Shown here piece by piece: positions 17,649 through 25,855 of a DNA stretch of 64,000 nt. Below the pieces are notes generated by a model. That model ran no database searches. It saw only the letters and a list, made by a program, of their open reading frames with translations, and had not been told where the DNA came from. The DNA is from Sva-07 sp963698565 (GTDB lineage: Bacteria > Actinomycetota > Acidimicrobiia > Acidimicrobiales > Ilumatobacteraceae), in the NCBI GenBank assembly GCA_963698565.1, contig CAVORH010000001.1, forward strand, positions 77,088-141,087. The letters run 5' to 3'. The position numbers and the translations under genes were made by a program. How positions within the stretch are numbered: position 1 is the stretch's first letter; the number at the start of each line of letters is the position of its first letter.

Positions 17649-18362
17649 TCAGTCGCCGCGCATGCGGTCACGCCAGTCTCCGGGCTTCAGACCGAGTTGG
17701 ACCATGCGTTCCGCCGCCCAGATCGGTGGCTCGAAGTCACCGCCCGCCTCCAGCGTCGCGACCTGCGGGCCGTCCTCGGCCCACACGTGGCACGTGTTCA
17801 GGTTCATCTGCCACGACATCCGCCGCTGCTCGGGCGTCATCTGCGCCGGGTCGGCGCTGGAGCCGTCACGGCGAGCGCTCGACGCCCGCATCGACCAGAT
17901 GCACTGGATCGCGACCGGGGCCATCGCCTGCAGCAACGCCGTGGTGTGGGTACAGCCGCGCGGACCACCGAAGAGCTCGCGGACCTTGTGGGTGAAGCCG
18001 CGGGCGATCGACAACCCGACGAGCTTGTCGTAGTGACTCTCGATGTTCGGGCACTCGGCGTTCGGGTGGACCTCGATACCGACCTCCGCGCCGATGATCT
18101 CGAGCGTCGGGAACGCGATCTCGAGGTCGATCTGCATGTGGTGGATCGTCAGCGGGTCCGGATCGGTGTCGAGATACAGCCCGGGCGGCTTCTGGTCGCG
18201 CACCGCGCCCCGGATCAGGATCACGTCGTCCGCCTTGCGGAACGCACGAACCCGGTACTCGCGGTCGTGGAGGACCTCCAACGGTGACCCGGCCTCGTCG
18301 AGGGGGTCGGTGGGCAGGATCGTGGAGTCGTCGAACAGGTCGTCGACGGTCGGGGCAGCCAT
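17649..18362 (-). CDS. DUF2889 family protein
   Basis: 237 aa from ATG 18362; the longer open frame is antisense to the acetyltransferase. Features include an aspartate-rich central strand DTDPDPLTIHHMQIDLEIAF (about 90-110), a conserved GGPRGCTHTTALLQAMAPVA (about 145-165) and a C-terminal basic/aromatic stretch. This matches DUF2889, whose function is not established. It diverges from a GNAT acetyltransferase, 75 bases apart. Confidence 0.8.
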   Translation of the reverse strand: MAAPTVDDLFDDSTILPTDPLDEAGSPLEVLHDREYRVRAFRKADDVILIRGAVRDQKPPGLYLDTDPDPLTIHHMQIDLEIAFPTLEIIGAEVGIEVHPNAECPNIESHYDKLVGLSIARGFTHKVRELFGGPRGCTHTTALLQAMAPVAIQCIWSMRASSARRDGSSADPAQMTPEQRRMSWQMNLNTCHVWAEDGPQVATLEAGGDFEPPIWAAERMVQLGLKPGDWRDRMRGD

Positions 18363-18437
18363 CGGTGCACGGTACCGCGAGCGTCCCCGCAGAATCCGAC
18401 CGGCGTCGCGGCGGTGCCGGTGCGCCACACTGGTGCG

Positions 18438-19052
18438 GTGAACCAGCTCGCCGTCGGTGTGTTGTCCGGACAGTTCGTCGTCCTCGAACCGCTGCGGGTC
18501 GACCACGTCGACGATCTGGCGGCAGCGGGCAGCGGCGACCGCTCGACGTTCGCCTACACCCAGGTGCCCGATGGCCCCGCCGACGCTGCCGCCTATGTCG
18601 ACTGGCTCCTCGACGACGCCGCCAACGGCCGGGCCGCTCCGTTCGTCCAGCGGCGTGTGGCCGATCGTGCCGTGGTCGGATGCACCCGGTTCCTCAACCC
18701 ACTGTGGCCGCTCTCGCGGCCGGATCCCGACGAGGTCGAGATCGGAGGAACGTGGCTCGCCGGCAACGCTCAGCGGAGCCCGATCAACACCGAGGCCAAG
18801 CTGCTCCTCCTGACCCACGCGTTCGAGGTGTGGCAGGTGCAGCGGGTCGCCATCTGCACCGATGCCCGCAATGCGCAGAGCCGGCGAGCGATCGAACGCA
18901 TCGGCGCCGAGTTCGAGGGCGTGTTGCGGCGCCATCGCCGCTCGACCCATGCGGGCGACGGCGACCGGCTCCGCGACACCGCGTCCTACTCGGTCACGAC
19001 CGACGACTGGCCCGAGGTCGCCGAGCGCCTGCGCGGGCTCCTGCACCGCTGA
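18438..19052 (+). CDS. GNAT acetyltransferase, RimJ/RimL type
   Basis: 204 aa from GTG 18438. It has the RimJ/L-like layout: LEPLRVDHVDDLAAA at the N-terminus, GCTRFLN, then the acetyl-CoA strand EIGGTWLAGNAQRSPINTEAK and RVAICTDARNAQSRRAIERIG in the C-terminal half. Such enzymes acetylate ribosomal proteins, other proteins or small molecules. Target unknown. Confidence 0.88.
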   Translation: MNQLAVGVLSGQFVVLEPLRVDHVDDLAAAGSGDRSTFAYTQVPDGPADAAAYVDWLLDDAANGRAAPFVQRRVADRAVVGCTRFLNPLWPLSRPDPDEVEIGGTWLAGNAQRSPINTEAKLLLLTHAFEVWQVQRVAICTDARNAQSRRAIERIGAEFEGVLRRHRRSTHAGDGDRLRDTASYSVTTDDWPEVAERLRGLLHR

Positions 19053-19126
19053 TCCACGGCTCGCCGTCCGCCGCAGCGGACCGACGAATGCGTCGAGTCC
19101 GGGTCGGGCACCTATCTTCGTGGTCG

Positions 19127-19939
19127 GTGCCACTCTCGAACAGTTCCGTCAAACTCAGCCATGCCGCACTCGTCGGCGTGGCAGCCGGGCTGCTGGGTGG
19201 TCTGTTCGGCGTCGGCGGCGGGCTGATCATCGTGCCCGGCCTCGTCGGCTTCGCCCACATGGAGCGTCGGCTCGCCCACGGCACCTCGCTCGCCGCCACG
19301 TTGCCGATCGCACTCGCGAGCCTCGTCACCTACCTCGCCCACGGCAACGTCGACTGGCCGGTCGCGCTCTTCCTCGCGATCGGCGCGATCGTCGGCGCGA
19401 TCGTCGGCACCCAGCTCCTGCACGTGATTCCGAAGAACGTGCTGGTGATGGTGTTCGTGATCACGGTGCTCGCCACCGCGACCCGGCTGCTGATCAGTTC
19501 GGATTCCACCGGTCGTGCGGAACTGACCGTCGTCTCGGCGCTGTTGCTGGTGCTCGTCGGCTTCGTCACCGGCACGTTGGCGGGGCTGCTCGGCATCGGC
19601 GGCGGCGTGATCATGGTGCCGGCAATGGTCGTCGGCCTCGGGATGGTTCCCGCCCTGGCCAAGGGCACGTCGGTCGCCGTGATCGTGCCGACATCGATCA
19701 TGGGAACGATCCGCAACCGCAAGAAGGCCAACGCCGACATCCCCGTCGCCGCCGTCGTCGGTGCCTGCGGCGCGGTCACCGCCGTGATCGGCGCGACGAT
19801 CTCCGACCGGATGAGCGATTCACTGTCGAACATCATGTTCGCCGCACTGCTGCTGTTCGTGGCGATCACCCAGCTGCTCTCGCTGCGTTCCAAGCCCTCG
19901 GATCGCGACGCGGTTCCCGTGCTGCCCACCAACGACTGA
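19127..19939 (+). CDS. TauE/SafE family membrane transporter
   Basis: 270 aa from GTG 19127. Two homologous halves each begin with a glycine motif: GGLFGVGGGLIIVP (about 25-38) and GLLGIGGGVIMVPAM (about 155-170). Eight hydrophobic helices are visible. Family members move sulfite, sulfoacetate or other organic anions; the substrate here cannot be told. It is followed two bases later by a coupled pair of flavodoxin-fold oxidoreductases. Confidence 0.88.
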   Translation: MPLSNSSVKLSHAALVGVAAGLLGGLFGVGGGLIIVPGLVGFAHMERRLAHGTSLAATLPIALASLVTYLAHGNVDWPVALFLAIGAIVGAIVGTQLLHVIPKNVLVMVFVITVLATATRLLISSDSTGRAELTVVSALLLVLVGFVTGTLAGLLGIGGGVIMVPAMVVGLGMVPALAKGTSVAVIVPTSIMGTIRNRKKANADIPVAAVVGACGAVTAVIGATISDRMSDSLSNIMFAALLLFVAITQLLSLRSKPSDRDAVPVLPTND

Positions 19940-19941
19940 CG

Positions 19942-20535
19942 ATGCTCGTCGCCGTCATCGTCGCCCACCCGTCGGCCGACAGCTACTGCCACGCGCTCGC
20001 GTCCCGGGCGGTCTCCGGGTTGCGCGCCGCAGGTCACGACGTCGAGTTGCTGGACCTCTGCGCCGAACGCTTCGTCGTGGCGATGACCGCCGACGAGCGC
20101 CACGCCTACCACGGCGACGAGCCGATCCTCGACCCGATGGTCGCCCGTCATGCCGCCGTGGTGACGACGGCAGAGGCCCTGGTCTTCGTGTACCCGACCT
20201 GGTGGAGCGGCCTCCCGGCGATCCTCAAGGGATGGCTCGAGCGGGTGATGGTGCCGGGCGTCGGTTTCCGGTTCGACGAGCGCACCGGCAGGGTACGCCC
20301 CGGGCTCGGCCAGGTGCGTCACCTCGTCGGCATCTCCACCTATGGCTCGCCGCGGTGGTACGTGCGCCTGGTCAACGACAACGGCCGGCGCATCATCACC
20401 CGAGCGCTGCGGCTGTCGTGCGGCTACCGGGTGAGGAGCAGCTGGCTCGGCCTCTTTGCGATCGACACGTCGACGCCGGCGCAGCGCGACGAGTTCGCAG
20501 CCAGGGTCGAACGCGAGATGGCCGGGTTGCGATGA
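19942..20535 (+). CDS. NAD(P)H-dependent FMN oxidoreductase, KefF/YwrO-like (first of pair)
   Basis: 197 aa, flavodoxin-like fold. It opens VAVIVAHPSADSYCHALA (the phosphate-binding edge of the FMN site) and has VFVYPTWWSGLPAILKGWLERV and GISTYGSPRWYV, all quinone-reductase/MdaB hallmarks. ATG 19942 follows the transporter stop by two bases. The stop is shared with the ATG of the next gene. Substrate unknown; quinone reduction is typical. Confidence 0.88.
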   Translation: MLVAVIVAHPSADSYCHALASRAVSGLRAAGHDVELLDLCAERFVVAMTADERHAYHGDEPILDPMVARHAAVVTTAEALVFVYPTWWSGLPAILKGWLERVMVPGVGFRFDERTGRVRPGLGQVRHLVGISTYGSPRWYVRLVNDNGRRIITRALRLSCGYRVRSSWLGLFAIDTSTPAQRDEFAARVEREMAGLR

Positions 20536-21122
20536 CGAGGGCACTGGTCATCCACTGTCACCCGCTCGAGGAGTCGTTCGTCGCTGCGGTTCGTGACCGC
20601 GCGCTCGCCGGTCTGGCCGCCGCCGGGGCCGAGGTCCGGTGCACCGACCTGTACGCAGAAGGCTTCGACCCCGAGTTCACCGCCGTCGACCACGCTCGCC
20701 ACCTGGAGCTCGGCTCCGATCCGTCGCTGGCGCGCTACGCCGACGATCTGCGCTGGTGCGACACGCTCGTGCTGGTCTACCCCACCTGGTGGTCGGCGCA
20801 GCCGGCGATGCTGAAGGGCTGGATCGACCGTGTGTGGGTCAACGGGGTGGCCTGGACGCTCCCCGACGGAGCGAATCGCCTCCGCCCCGGGCTGCGCAAT
20901 GTCCGGCGACTGGTCGCGGTCACCACCCACGGGTCGCCGAAGTGGATCAACATGATCGAGGGCGAGGCCGGAAAGCGAACCCTGACGAGGAGCCTGCGCA
21001 CGATGTGCCACCCGGCGGCGCGGACGACCTGGCTGGCGATGTACGGCATCGACTCGGCATCGGATCGTCAGCGGGCGGCGTTCCTCGACCGCGTCGAACG
21101 AAGGATGCGTCGCCTCGGTTGA
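20532..21122 (+). CDS. NAD(P)H-dependent FMN oxidoreductase (second of pair)
   Basis: 196 aa, a paralogue of the gene before it, with ALVIHCHPLEESFVAAVRD, LVYPTWWSAQPAMLKGWIDRVW and TTHGSPKWINM. ATGA overlaps the first copy's stop. A tandem coupled pair suggests a heterodimer or divergent substrates after duplication; the two clearly share the same motif order but differ in the loops. Confidence 0.88.
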   Translation: MTRALVIHCHPLEESFVAAVRDRALAGLAAAGAEVRCTDLYAEGFDPEFTAVDHARHLELGSDPSLARYADDLRWCDTLVLVYPTWWSAQPAMLKGWIDRVWVNGVAWTLPDGANRLRPGLRNVRRLVAVTTHGSPKWINMIEGEAGKRTLTRSLRTMCHPAARTTWLAMYGIDSASDRQRAAFLDRVERRMRRLG

Positions 21123-21150
21123 GTCCTCGGAGGGACTCGGCCCCCGGCGG

Positions 21151-22053
21151 TCAGGACTCCGCGATCGCCACCGCGACCTCGGCAGCCACTGCGGCGTTGT
21201 TCTCGGCCAGTGCGAGGTTCGCCGGGATGCTGCGGCCCTCGGTGGCCGACCCGATACGGCCGAGCACGAAGGGCGTCACCGCCGCCCCGGTGACGCCGGC
21301 GCGCTCGCACTCCTCGAGTGCATCGCGGAGCACGGCGTCGAGTTCGGACGCGTCGAGTTCGGCGTCCTCGGGGATCGGCACCGTGAGCAGCATCCCCGAG
21401 TCGGCACGGCTGCGGGCGGCGAAGATGCGGGCGACCTCGTCGGCCGACTCGACACGGTGCGGGACCGGGAGGCCCGACGAGCGGGTGTAGAAGGCGGGGA
21501 ACCAGTCGTGGCGCCAACCGAGCACCGGGGCGCCCGCGGCCTCCAGGAACTCGAGTGTGCGGGGCAGGTCGAGAAACGCCTTCGCGCCTGCGGAGACCGT
21601 GACGACCGGATGTGATGCGATGGCGTCGAGATCGGCGGAGATGTCGCCGGTGACCTCGGCGCCACGGTGCACGCCGCCGATACCACCGGTCGCGAACACC
21701 GACACGCCAGCGGCCGCAGCGATCGCCACCGACGCCGACACGGTGGTCGCACCGAGTTCCCACCGCTGACCGACCGCAACGGCGACGTCGCGTTCGGCCG
21801 CCTTGCGAGCCGGGCCGAGAATCCGTTCGTGCTCCGCTTCGGTGAGCCCGAGACGAACCACGCCGTCGAGCACCGCCGTCACGGCGGGAACCGCTCCCCC
21901 GGTGCGCACCGCCGCCGAACAGCGCTCCAGCGCCTCACGATTGGCGGGCGAGGGCAACCCGAGATGCGAGAAGATCGTCGACTCGAGCGCCACCACCGGG
22001 CGCCCCTCGTCGATCGCAACACGAACTTCCTCGGAACAGACCGGTGTCAGCAC
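21151..22053 (-). CDS. psuG: Pseudouridine-5'-phosphate glycosidase
   Basis: 300 aa. It splits pseudouridine 5'-phosphate into uracil and ribose 5-phosphate. Motifs: VALESTIFSHLGLPSPAN at the N-terminus, TTVSASVAIAAAAGVSVFATGGIGGVHRGAE in the centre (catalytic lysine region, motif only), and VTGAAVTPFVLGRI near the end. No pseudouridine kinase (psuK) adjoins it, so the matching kinase must be elsewhere, or the PfkB gene at 34320-35273 could be considered. Confidence 0.93.
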   Translation of the reverse strand: MLTPVCSEEVRVAIDEGRPVVALESTIFSHLGLPSPANREALERCSAAVRTGGAVPAVTAVLDGVVRLGLTEAEHERILGPARKAAERDVAVAVGQRWELGATTVSASVAIAAAAGVSVFATGGIGGVHRGAEVTGDISADLDAIASHPVVTVSAGAKAFLDLPRTLEFLEAAGAPVLGWRHDWFPAFYTRSSGLPVPHRVESADEVARIFAARSRADSGMLLTVPIPEDAELDASELDAVLRDALEECERAGVTGAAVTPFVLGRIGSATEGRSIPANLALAENNAAVAAEVAVAIAES

Positions 22054-22084
22054 CCCGACAGGCTACGACCCGACCGTCTCCAGC

Positions 22085-22187
22085 GATGAGCCAACCCCCC
22101 GTATCCGGTGGATTCGCTCATCGCACGCCGTCCGGCCTCCCGCCGGTGAGCCACACCCCCGTATCCGGTGGGTTCGCTCATCGCACG
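22085..22187. repeat. Tandem pair of hairpin repeats, family 3 (60-bp period)
   Basis: Two near-identical 43-base units at 22085-22127 and 22145-22187 share the core CCCCCGTATCCGGTGG and TTCGCTCATCGCACG. Each unit folds on itself: (A/G)TGAGC at the left pairs with GCTCA(T) at the right. They lie between the psuG start and the anti-sigma stop, 18 bases behind the latter on the minus strand. Confidence 0.65.
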
Positions 22188-22204
22188 GCGGGGTTTCCGG
22201 CGGG

Positions 22205-22969
22205 TCAGAAGGCGCCGACGAAGGCTCCTTCGGGATTGCCGTCACTGACGACGCCCGGGTACTGCTCGATGGTGATCGCGAGCGCAGAGACCGATCCTTC
22301 GACCGTGAAGGTCTCCAACTCGGGATTCGGACCGAAGATGCCGAGCGAGATCACCTGGCCGTCGTCGACGACGCCCCAGAGCTGGTACGTCTGGCCGTCG
22401 GGCAGGGTCGGAAGGTCGAGCGCTGCGACGAAGCCGTGTCCGTCCTGGTCGATGACCGCCTCGGCCGATGCATCGGATGCATCGGACACCAGCACCGTCG
22501 TCACCGAGTCGCGATCGGCGAGCGCCGCCTCGAACGCGCTGGCGATCGGTTCGTTCGGAGCGTCGGCACGGTCGGCGACGAGGCCGATCGCCACGAAACC
22601 GATCACGGCAGCGGCGGCCGCCGAGACGATCCAGGGAGCGGCTGCAGCGATGCGTCGACGCCGAGGGTGCTCGTCGAACGACATGACCTTCGCGAGTTCG
22701 GGGCCCGGCGGGGGCGCCTGCTCGCCGATCTCGTCGGCGATGCGCCCCCAGAGGTCGTCGGGAGCGTCCATGCCGGTGAACGCCAACATCGTCGCAACCT
22801 CACGGTGAGCCTGCACCTCTGCCTGCGCACGGGGGTTGACGGCCAGGTAGTCGTCGACCCGGTCGCGCTCGTCGAGGTCGACTGCGTCGAGGGCGTACGC
22901 GCCCAGCAGTTCGTCGATGTCGTAGGTGTCTCCGGGGGATCCGGCCATGTCGTCCATCTCTCCACTCAT
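22205..22969 (-). CDS. Anti-sigma factor, RskA-like
   Basis: About 254 aa. The N-terminal cytoplasmic anti-sigma domain (about 1-80) contains LLGAYALDAVDLDERDRVDDYL and HREVATMLAF. One transmembrane helix lies at about 105-125, then an exported RskA C-terminal domain with GQTYQLWGVVDDGQVISLG. It should bind and inactivate the sigma factor encoded directly upstream. The start is ATG 22969; a TTG at 22975 would overlap the sigma stop as TTGA, so either start is coupled. Confidence 0.88.
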   Translation of the reverse strand: MSGEMDDMAGSPGDTYDIDELLGAYALDAVDLDERDRVDDYLAVNPRAQAEVQAHREVATMLAFTGMDAPDDLWGRIADEIGEQAPPPGPELAKVMSFDEHPRRRRIAAAAPWIVSAAAAAVIGFVAIGLVADRADAPNEPIASAFEAALADRDSVTTVLVSDASDASAEAVIDQDGHGFVAALDLPTLPDGQTYQLWGVVDDGQVISLGIFGPNPELETFTVEGSVSALAITIEQYPGVVSDGNPEGAFVGAF

Positions 22970-22971
22970 CG

Positions 22972-23550
22972 TCAATCGGTCCCGATGCTCACGCCGGCCT
23001 GTACGAGTTCGACACGGAGCCGCTTGAGACCCGACCTGATCCGGCTCTTCACCGTGCCTTCGGGCTCACCCAGCCGCTCCGCAGCCTCCTTGTAGGTCAA
23101 ACCGCCAAAATATGCCAGCTCGATCGCTTCACGCTCACCCTGCTGCAAAGTTTCCATCGCTTCGCGCACGTGACCGGCGAGTGCGATGTCCCACACCTCG
23201 TGGGAGATGTCGTAACCGCCGACCGCCTGCTGACGGGCTTCCTTCTCCTCGCGGCTGCGCCGGGAGGCGTCGGCGCGAATGAGATCGACCGACCGTCCGT
23301 GGGTGTGGGCGAGGAGGAAGCTCCGCAGCGTCCCCCGCTCCGGGTCGTACCGGTTCGGTTCGTTCCAGAGCCGGACGAACACCTCCTGCACGATCTCCTC
23401 GGCACGCGAATGGTCGCTGAGCAGGCGCTTCGCCAAACCGAAGCAGGCTCCGGCGTGGCGACGGTACGCCTCGGCGAGCGCGGCCTGCTGATAGCGACCG
23501 ATCGACACGACCAGTGCCGCGTCGGATGCCTCGGTGTACTCGCGTCTCAC
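22972..23550 (-). CDS. ECF RNA polymerase sigma factor, SigK-like
   Basis: 192 aa. Region 2 (about 25-95) contains SRAEEIVQEVFVRLWNEPNRYDPERGTLRSFLL (motif only) and VDLIRADASRR. Region 4 (about 125-180) has the helix-turn-helix LGEPEGTVKSRIRSGLKRLR. The pairing with an RskA-type anti-sigma gene directly downstream fits the SigK/RskA group, whose release is triggered by envelope stress. The gene probably autoregulates; the 53-base leader shows no promoter I can define. Confidence 0.92.
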   Translation of the reverse strand: MRREYTEASDAALVVSIGRYQQAALAEAYRRHAGACFGLAKRLLSDHSRAEEIVQEVFVRLWNEPNRYDPERGTLRSFLLAHTHGRSVDLIRADASRRSREEKEARQQAVGGYDISHEVWDIALAGHVREAMETLQQGEREAIELAYFGGLTYKEAAERLGEPEGTVKSRIRSGLKRLRVELVQAGVSIGTD

Positions 23551-23603
23551 ATCGTCTATTCGTTGCAGGGCGTCCTCCCGGATGAAGTTCTGATCACAGT
23601 ATT

Positions 23604-24809
23604 TCAGGTGACGGCCGGAACGAACCGGGTCACGGTCTCGACATGATGGGTGTTCGGGAACAGATCGAGCACCTCGACCCGTTCGGGTCGGTAGCCGGCG
23701 TCGGCCATCAGCGTGACGTCGCGGGCCAGCGAGACCGGGTCACAACTCACCAGCACGACGACGGGTGCCTGTGCGGCGGCCAGCGCTGCCACACCGGGTC
23801 GGCCGAGGCCCGGCCGGGCCGGATCGGCGACGATCACGTCGACGGGGGGCGTCGGGCCGGACCCGTCGGGAGGTGTCCATCCGGTGACCTCGGCGCGGAC
23901 CACGCTCGCCTCGCGACCCTGCAGATTGTGTTCGGCGTCGCGGCAGGCGGAGGCGCTGGACTCGATCACCGTCACGTGCTCACACTCCGCCATCGCGGTC
24001 GCGGCGAACAGGCCGACCCCGCCGTACGCGTCGACGGCGTGGCGGGCGGCTGCGAGCTCCGGGGCAGCCTCCGACACCGCAGCGACCAGCAGTTCCGCGG
24101 CCTGCTGGCCCGACTGGAAGAACGATCCGGCCGACACCTTCAGGTCGTGGCCGGCGACACGCTCGACCAGCCACGCCCGCTCGCCGATGTGGACCTCGGA
24201 CGGGATGCCACGGATCGACTTGCGGAACCGCTTGTCCCAGATCGCCGTCACCGCGCCGGTGGCCACGGAGGTCCGCAGCGTCAGCTCCGCGCCCTCGTCG
24301 GCCTCGATCACCGACAGCAGCCGAGAGAGCTTCGACTCCGCCACCGGACAGCTCGTGACCGGCACCACCCGATCGGACGCCTGCTCGCGGAAGCCGACCG
24401 ATCCGTCTGGTCCGCCGACCACGCGAATCGTCGTGCGGTAGCCGAACGGCGTCACCGCCTCCCCGCGCTGCACGATGCCCTCGGCGACCGCCTGGTCGAG
24501 CCGACCCACCCGGCGCAACGACTCGATCACGATCTCGACCTTGGCGTCGAGTTGGGCCGTCGGCTGCAGGTGCATCCAGTCGCACCCGCCGCATCCGGCA
24601 CGCCGGTGGGAACACGACGGCGAGTCACGCAACGGCGACCGCTCGATGATCTCGACGACGGTGGCCGTCGCGAAGTCCTTCTTCGTGGACACGATCTCCA
24701 CCTCGACCAGTTCGCCCGGCAGCGCGCCATCGATGAACACCACCCGCCCATCGGTGGCTCGGGCCATGGCGTCGCCGCCCGCGACGAGACGATCAGGGGT
24801 CAGCTGCAT
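23604..24809 (-). CDS. TrmA/RlmD-family RNA (uracil-5-)-methyltransferase
   Basis: 401 aa from ATG 24809; codons further upstream are antisense to another gene. A TRAM domain (about 1-55), then iron-sulfur cysteines CSHRRAGCGGCDW (about 62-75), then the SAM domain with DAYGGVGLFAATA, DPARPGLG and the catalytic cysteine in LVSCDPVSLARDV. Such enzymes methylate U in rRNA or tRNA. RlmC, RlmD and TrmA cannot be told apart here. Confidence 0.92.
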   Translation of the reverse strand: MQLTPDRLVAGGDAMARATDGRVVFIDGALPGELVEVEIVSTKKDFATATVVEIIERSPLRDSPSCSHRRAGCGGCDWMHLQPTAQLDAKVEIVIESLRRVGRLDQAVAEGIVQRGEAVTPFGYRTTIRVVGGPDGSVGFREQASDRVVPVTSCPVAESKLSRLLSVIEADEGAELTLRTSVATGAVTAIWDKRFRKSIRGIPSEVHIGERAWLVERVAGHDLKVSAGSFFQSGQQAAELLVAAVSEAAPELAAARHAVDAYGGVGLFAATAMAECEHVTVIESSASACRDAEHNLQGREASVVRAEVTGWTPPDGSGPTPPVDVIVADPARPGLGRPGVAALAAAQAPVVVLVSCDPVSLARDVTLMADAGYRPERVEVLDLFPNTHHVETVTRFVPAVT

Positions 24810-24885
24810 CCGTTCAGCGTACGGCGACGGGAGTGCGACGACGGCCCGGGCGGGCCGACGAGGGCGAATGCGCGACACTGGATCC

Positions 24886-25098
24886 ATGAGCGACGACACC
24901 GAGTGGTACTGGGATCTCGAACGTCGGGTGGCGGTTCCCGCCTCCGAGCGTGGCGCCTACGACCAAACGCTGGGACCGTACGCATCCCGGGCGGAGGCCG
25001 AGCACTGGAAGGAGCGGGTCGAGGAACGCAACGCCGGCTGGGACGAGGCCGACGAGGAGTGGAACCGCGAGGCGGACGCCGACGGGCAGGAACAGTAG
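24886..25098 (+). CDS. Small conserved protein, SPOR-like stretch, unknown
   Basis: 70 aa. It begins with EWYWDLERRVAVPASERG, then a strand-helix unit LGPYASRAEAEHWKERVEERN that resembles the repeat of SPOR domains, then an acidic tail. Short proteins of this sort are widespread in actinobacteria without known role. It precedes rpe by 12 bases on the same strand and probably shares its transcript. Confidence 0.75.
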   Translation: MSDDTEWYWDLERRVAVPASERGAYDQTLGPYASRAEAEHWKERVEERNAGWDEADEEWNREADADGQEQ

Positions 25099-25110
25099 GT
25101 TGCCCGGTCG

Positions 25111-25797
25111 ATGAGCCGACCGATCCAGATCGCACCGTCCGTCCTGCCCGCCGACTTCTCGAAGCTCGGTGACGAGGTCGCCGCGCTCGAGGCCGCGGGC
25201 GTCGATCTGATCCAGTGGGACGTCATGGACGGCCAGTTCGTGCCCAACCTCACGTTCGGACCCGACGTGATCGCATCGGCTCGGCGGCACACCAGCGTGC
25301 CGTTCGAGGCGCACCTGATGGTGTACACGCCCGACGTCATGGCGGCGCAGTACATCGAGGCCGGCTGCTCACGCCTGATCGTGCACGCCGAGGCGTGCAC
25401 GCACCTGCACCGCACGCTCGGCAACATCAACGACCTCGGCGCCAACGCCGCCGTCGCCCTCAACCCGGCGACGCCCGCCTCCGCGATCTCCCACGTCCTC
25501 GACCTCGTCGACCTCGTGCTGGTGATGACGGTCAATCCGGGCTTCGGCGGCCAGGCCTACATCCCCACGATGGAGCCGAAGATCGCCGAGATCCGCTCGA
25601 TGATCGACGATGCCGGCCTGGGGGACACCGTCGATCTCGAGGTCGACGGCGGGATCGGCCCGTCGACGATCGCCGGTGCGGCGGCCGCGGGGGCCAACGT
25701 CCTGATCGCCGGGAGTGCCCTCTACAAGGACCCCGAGGGCCTCGAACACGCCGTCAGCGACCTCCGCTCCCGCGCCGAAGCCGCCCGCACCACATGA
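25111..25797 (+). CDS. rpe: Ribulose-phosphate 3-epimerase
   Basis: 228 aa TIM barrel. It interconverts ribulose 5-phosphate and xylulose 5-phosphate in the pentose phosphate pathway. The N-terminal IAPSVLPADFSKLGDEV, the metal ligands in WDVMDGQFVPN and FEAHLMV, VNPGFGGQ, and DLEVDGGIGPSTI are all present. A strong hairpin follows the stop by 8 bases. Confidence 0.96.
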   Translation: MSRPIQIAPSVLPADFSKLGDEVAALEAAGVDLIQWDVMDGQFVPNLTFGPDVIASARRHTSVPFEAHLMVYTPDVMAAQYIEAGCSRLIVHAEACTHLHRTLGNINDLGANAAVALNPATPASAISHVLDLVDLVLVMTVNPGFGGQAYIPTMEPKIAEIRSMIDDAGLGDTVDLEVDGGIGPSTIAGAAAAGANVLIAGSALYKDPEGLEHAVSDLRSRAEAARTT

Positions 25798-25805
25798 CGA
25801 CCCGC

Positions 25806-25852
25806 TTCTCGTGAACTCGTTGCGGCCCTGGGCCGCAACGAGTTCACGAGAA
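25806..25852. terminator. Perfect 22-bp hairpin, family 1 (copy B), between convergent genes
   Basis: Left arm 25806-25827 and right arm 25831-25852 are perfectly complementary over 22 bases with a CTG loop. The outer part reads TTCTCGTGAACTCGT, identical to the arms of the hairpin at 56160. It lies between rpe and the convergent acetyltransferase, whose stop is 4 bases away, so it can serve both strands. Confidence 0.8.
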
Positions 25853-25855
25853 CGG

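Noticed and set aside
22085..22187. Possible CRISPR array
   Set aside because: Only two units, each a strong palindrome, with a 17-base spacer, and no cas genes.
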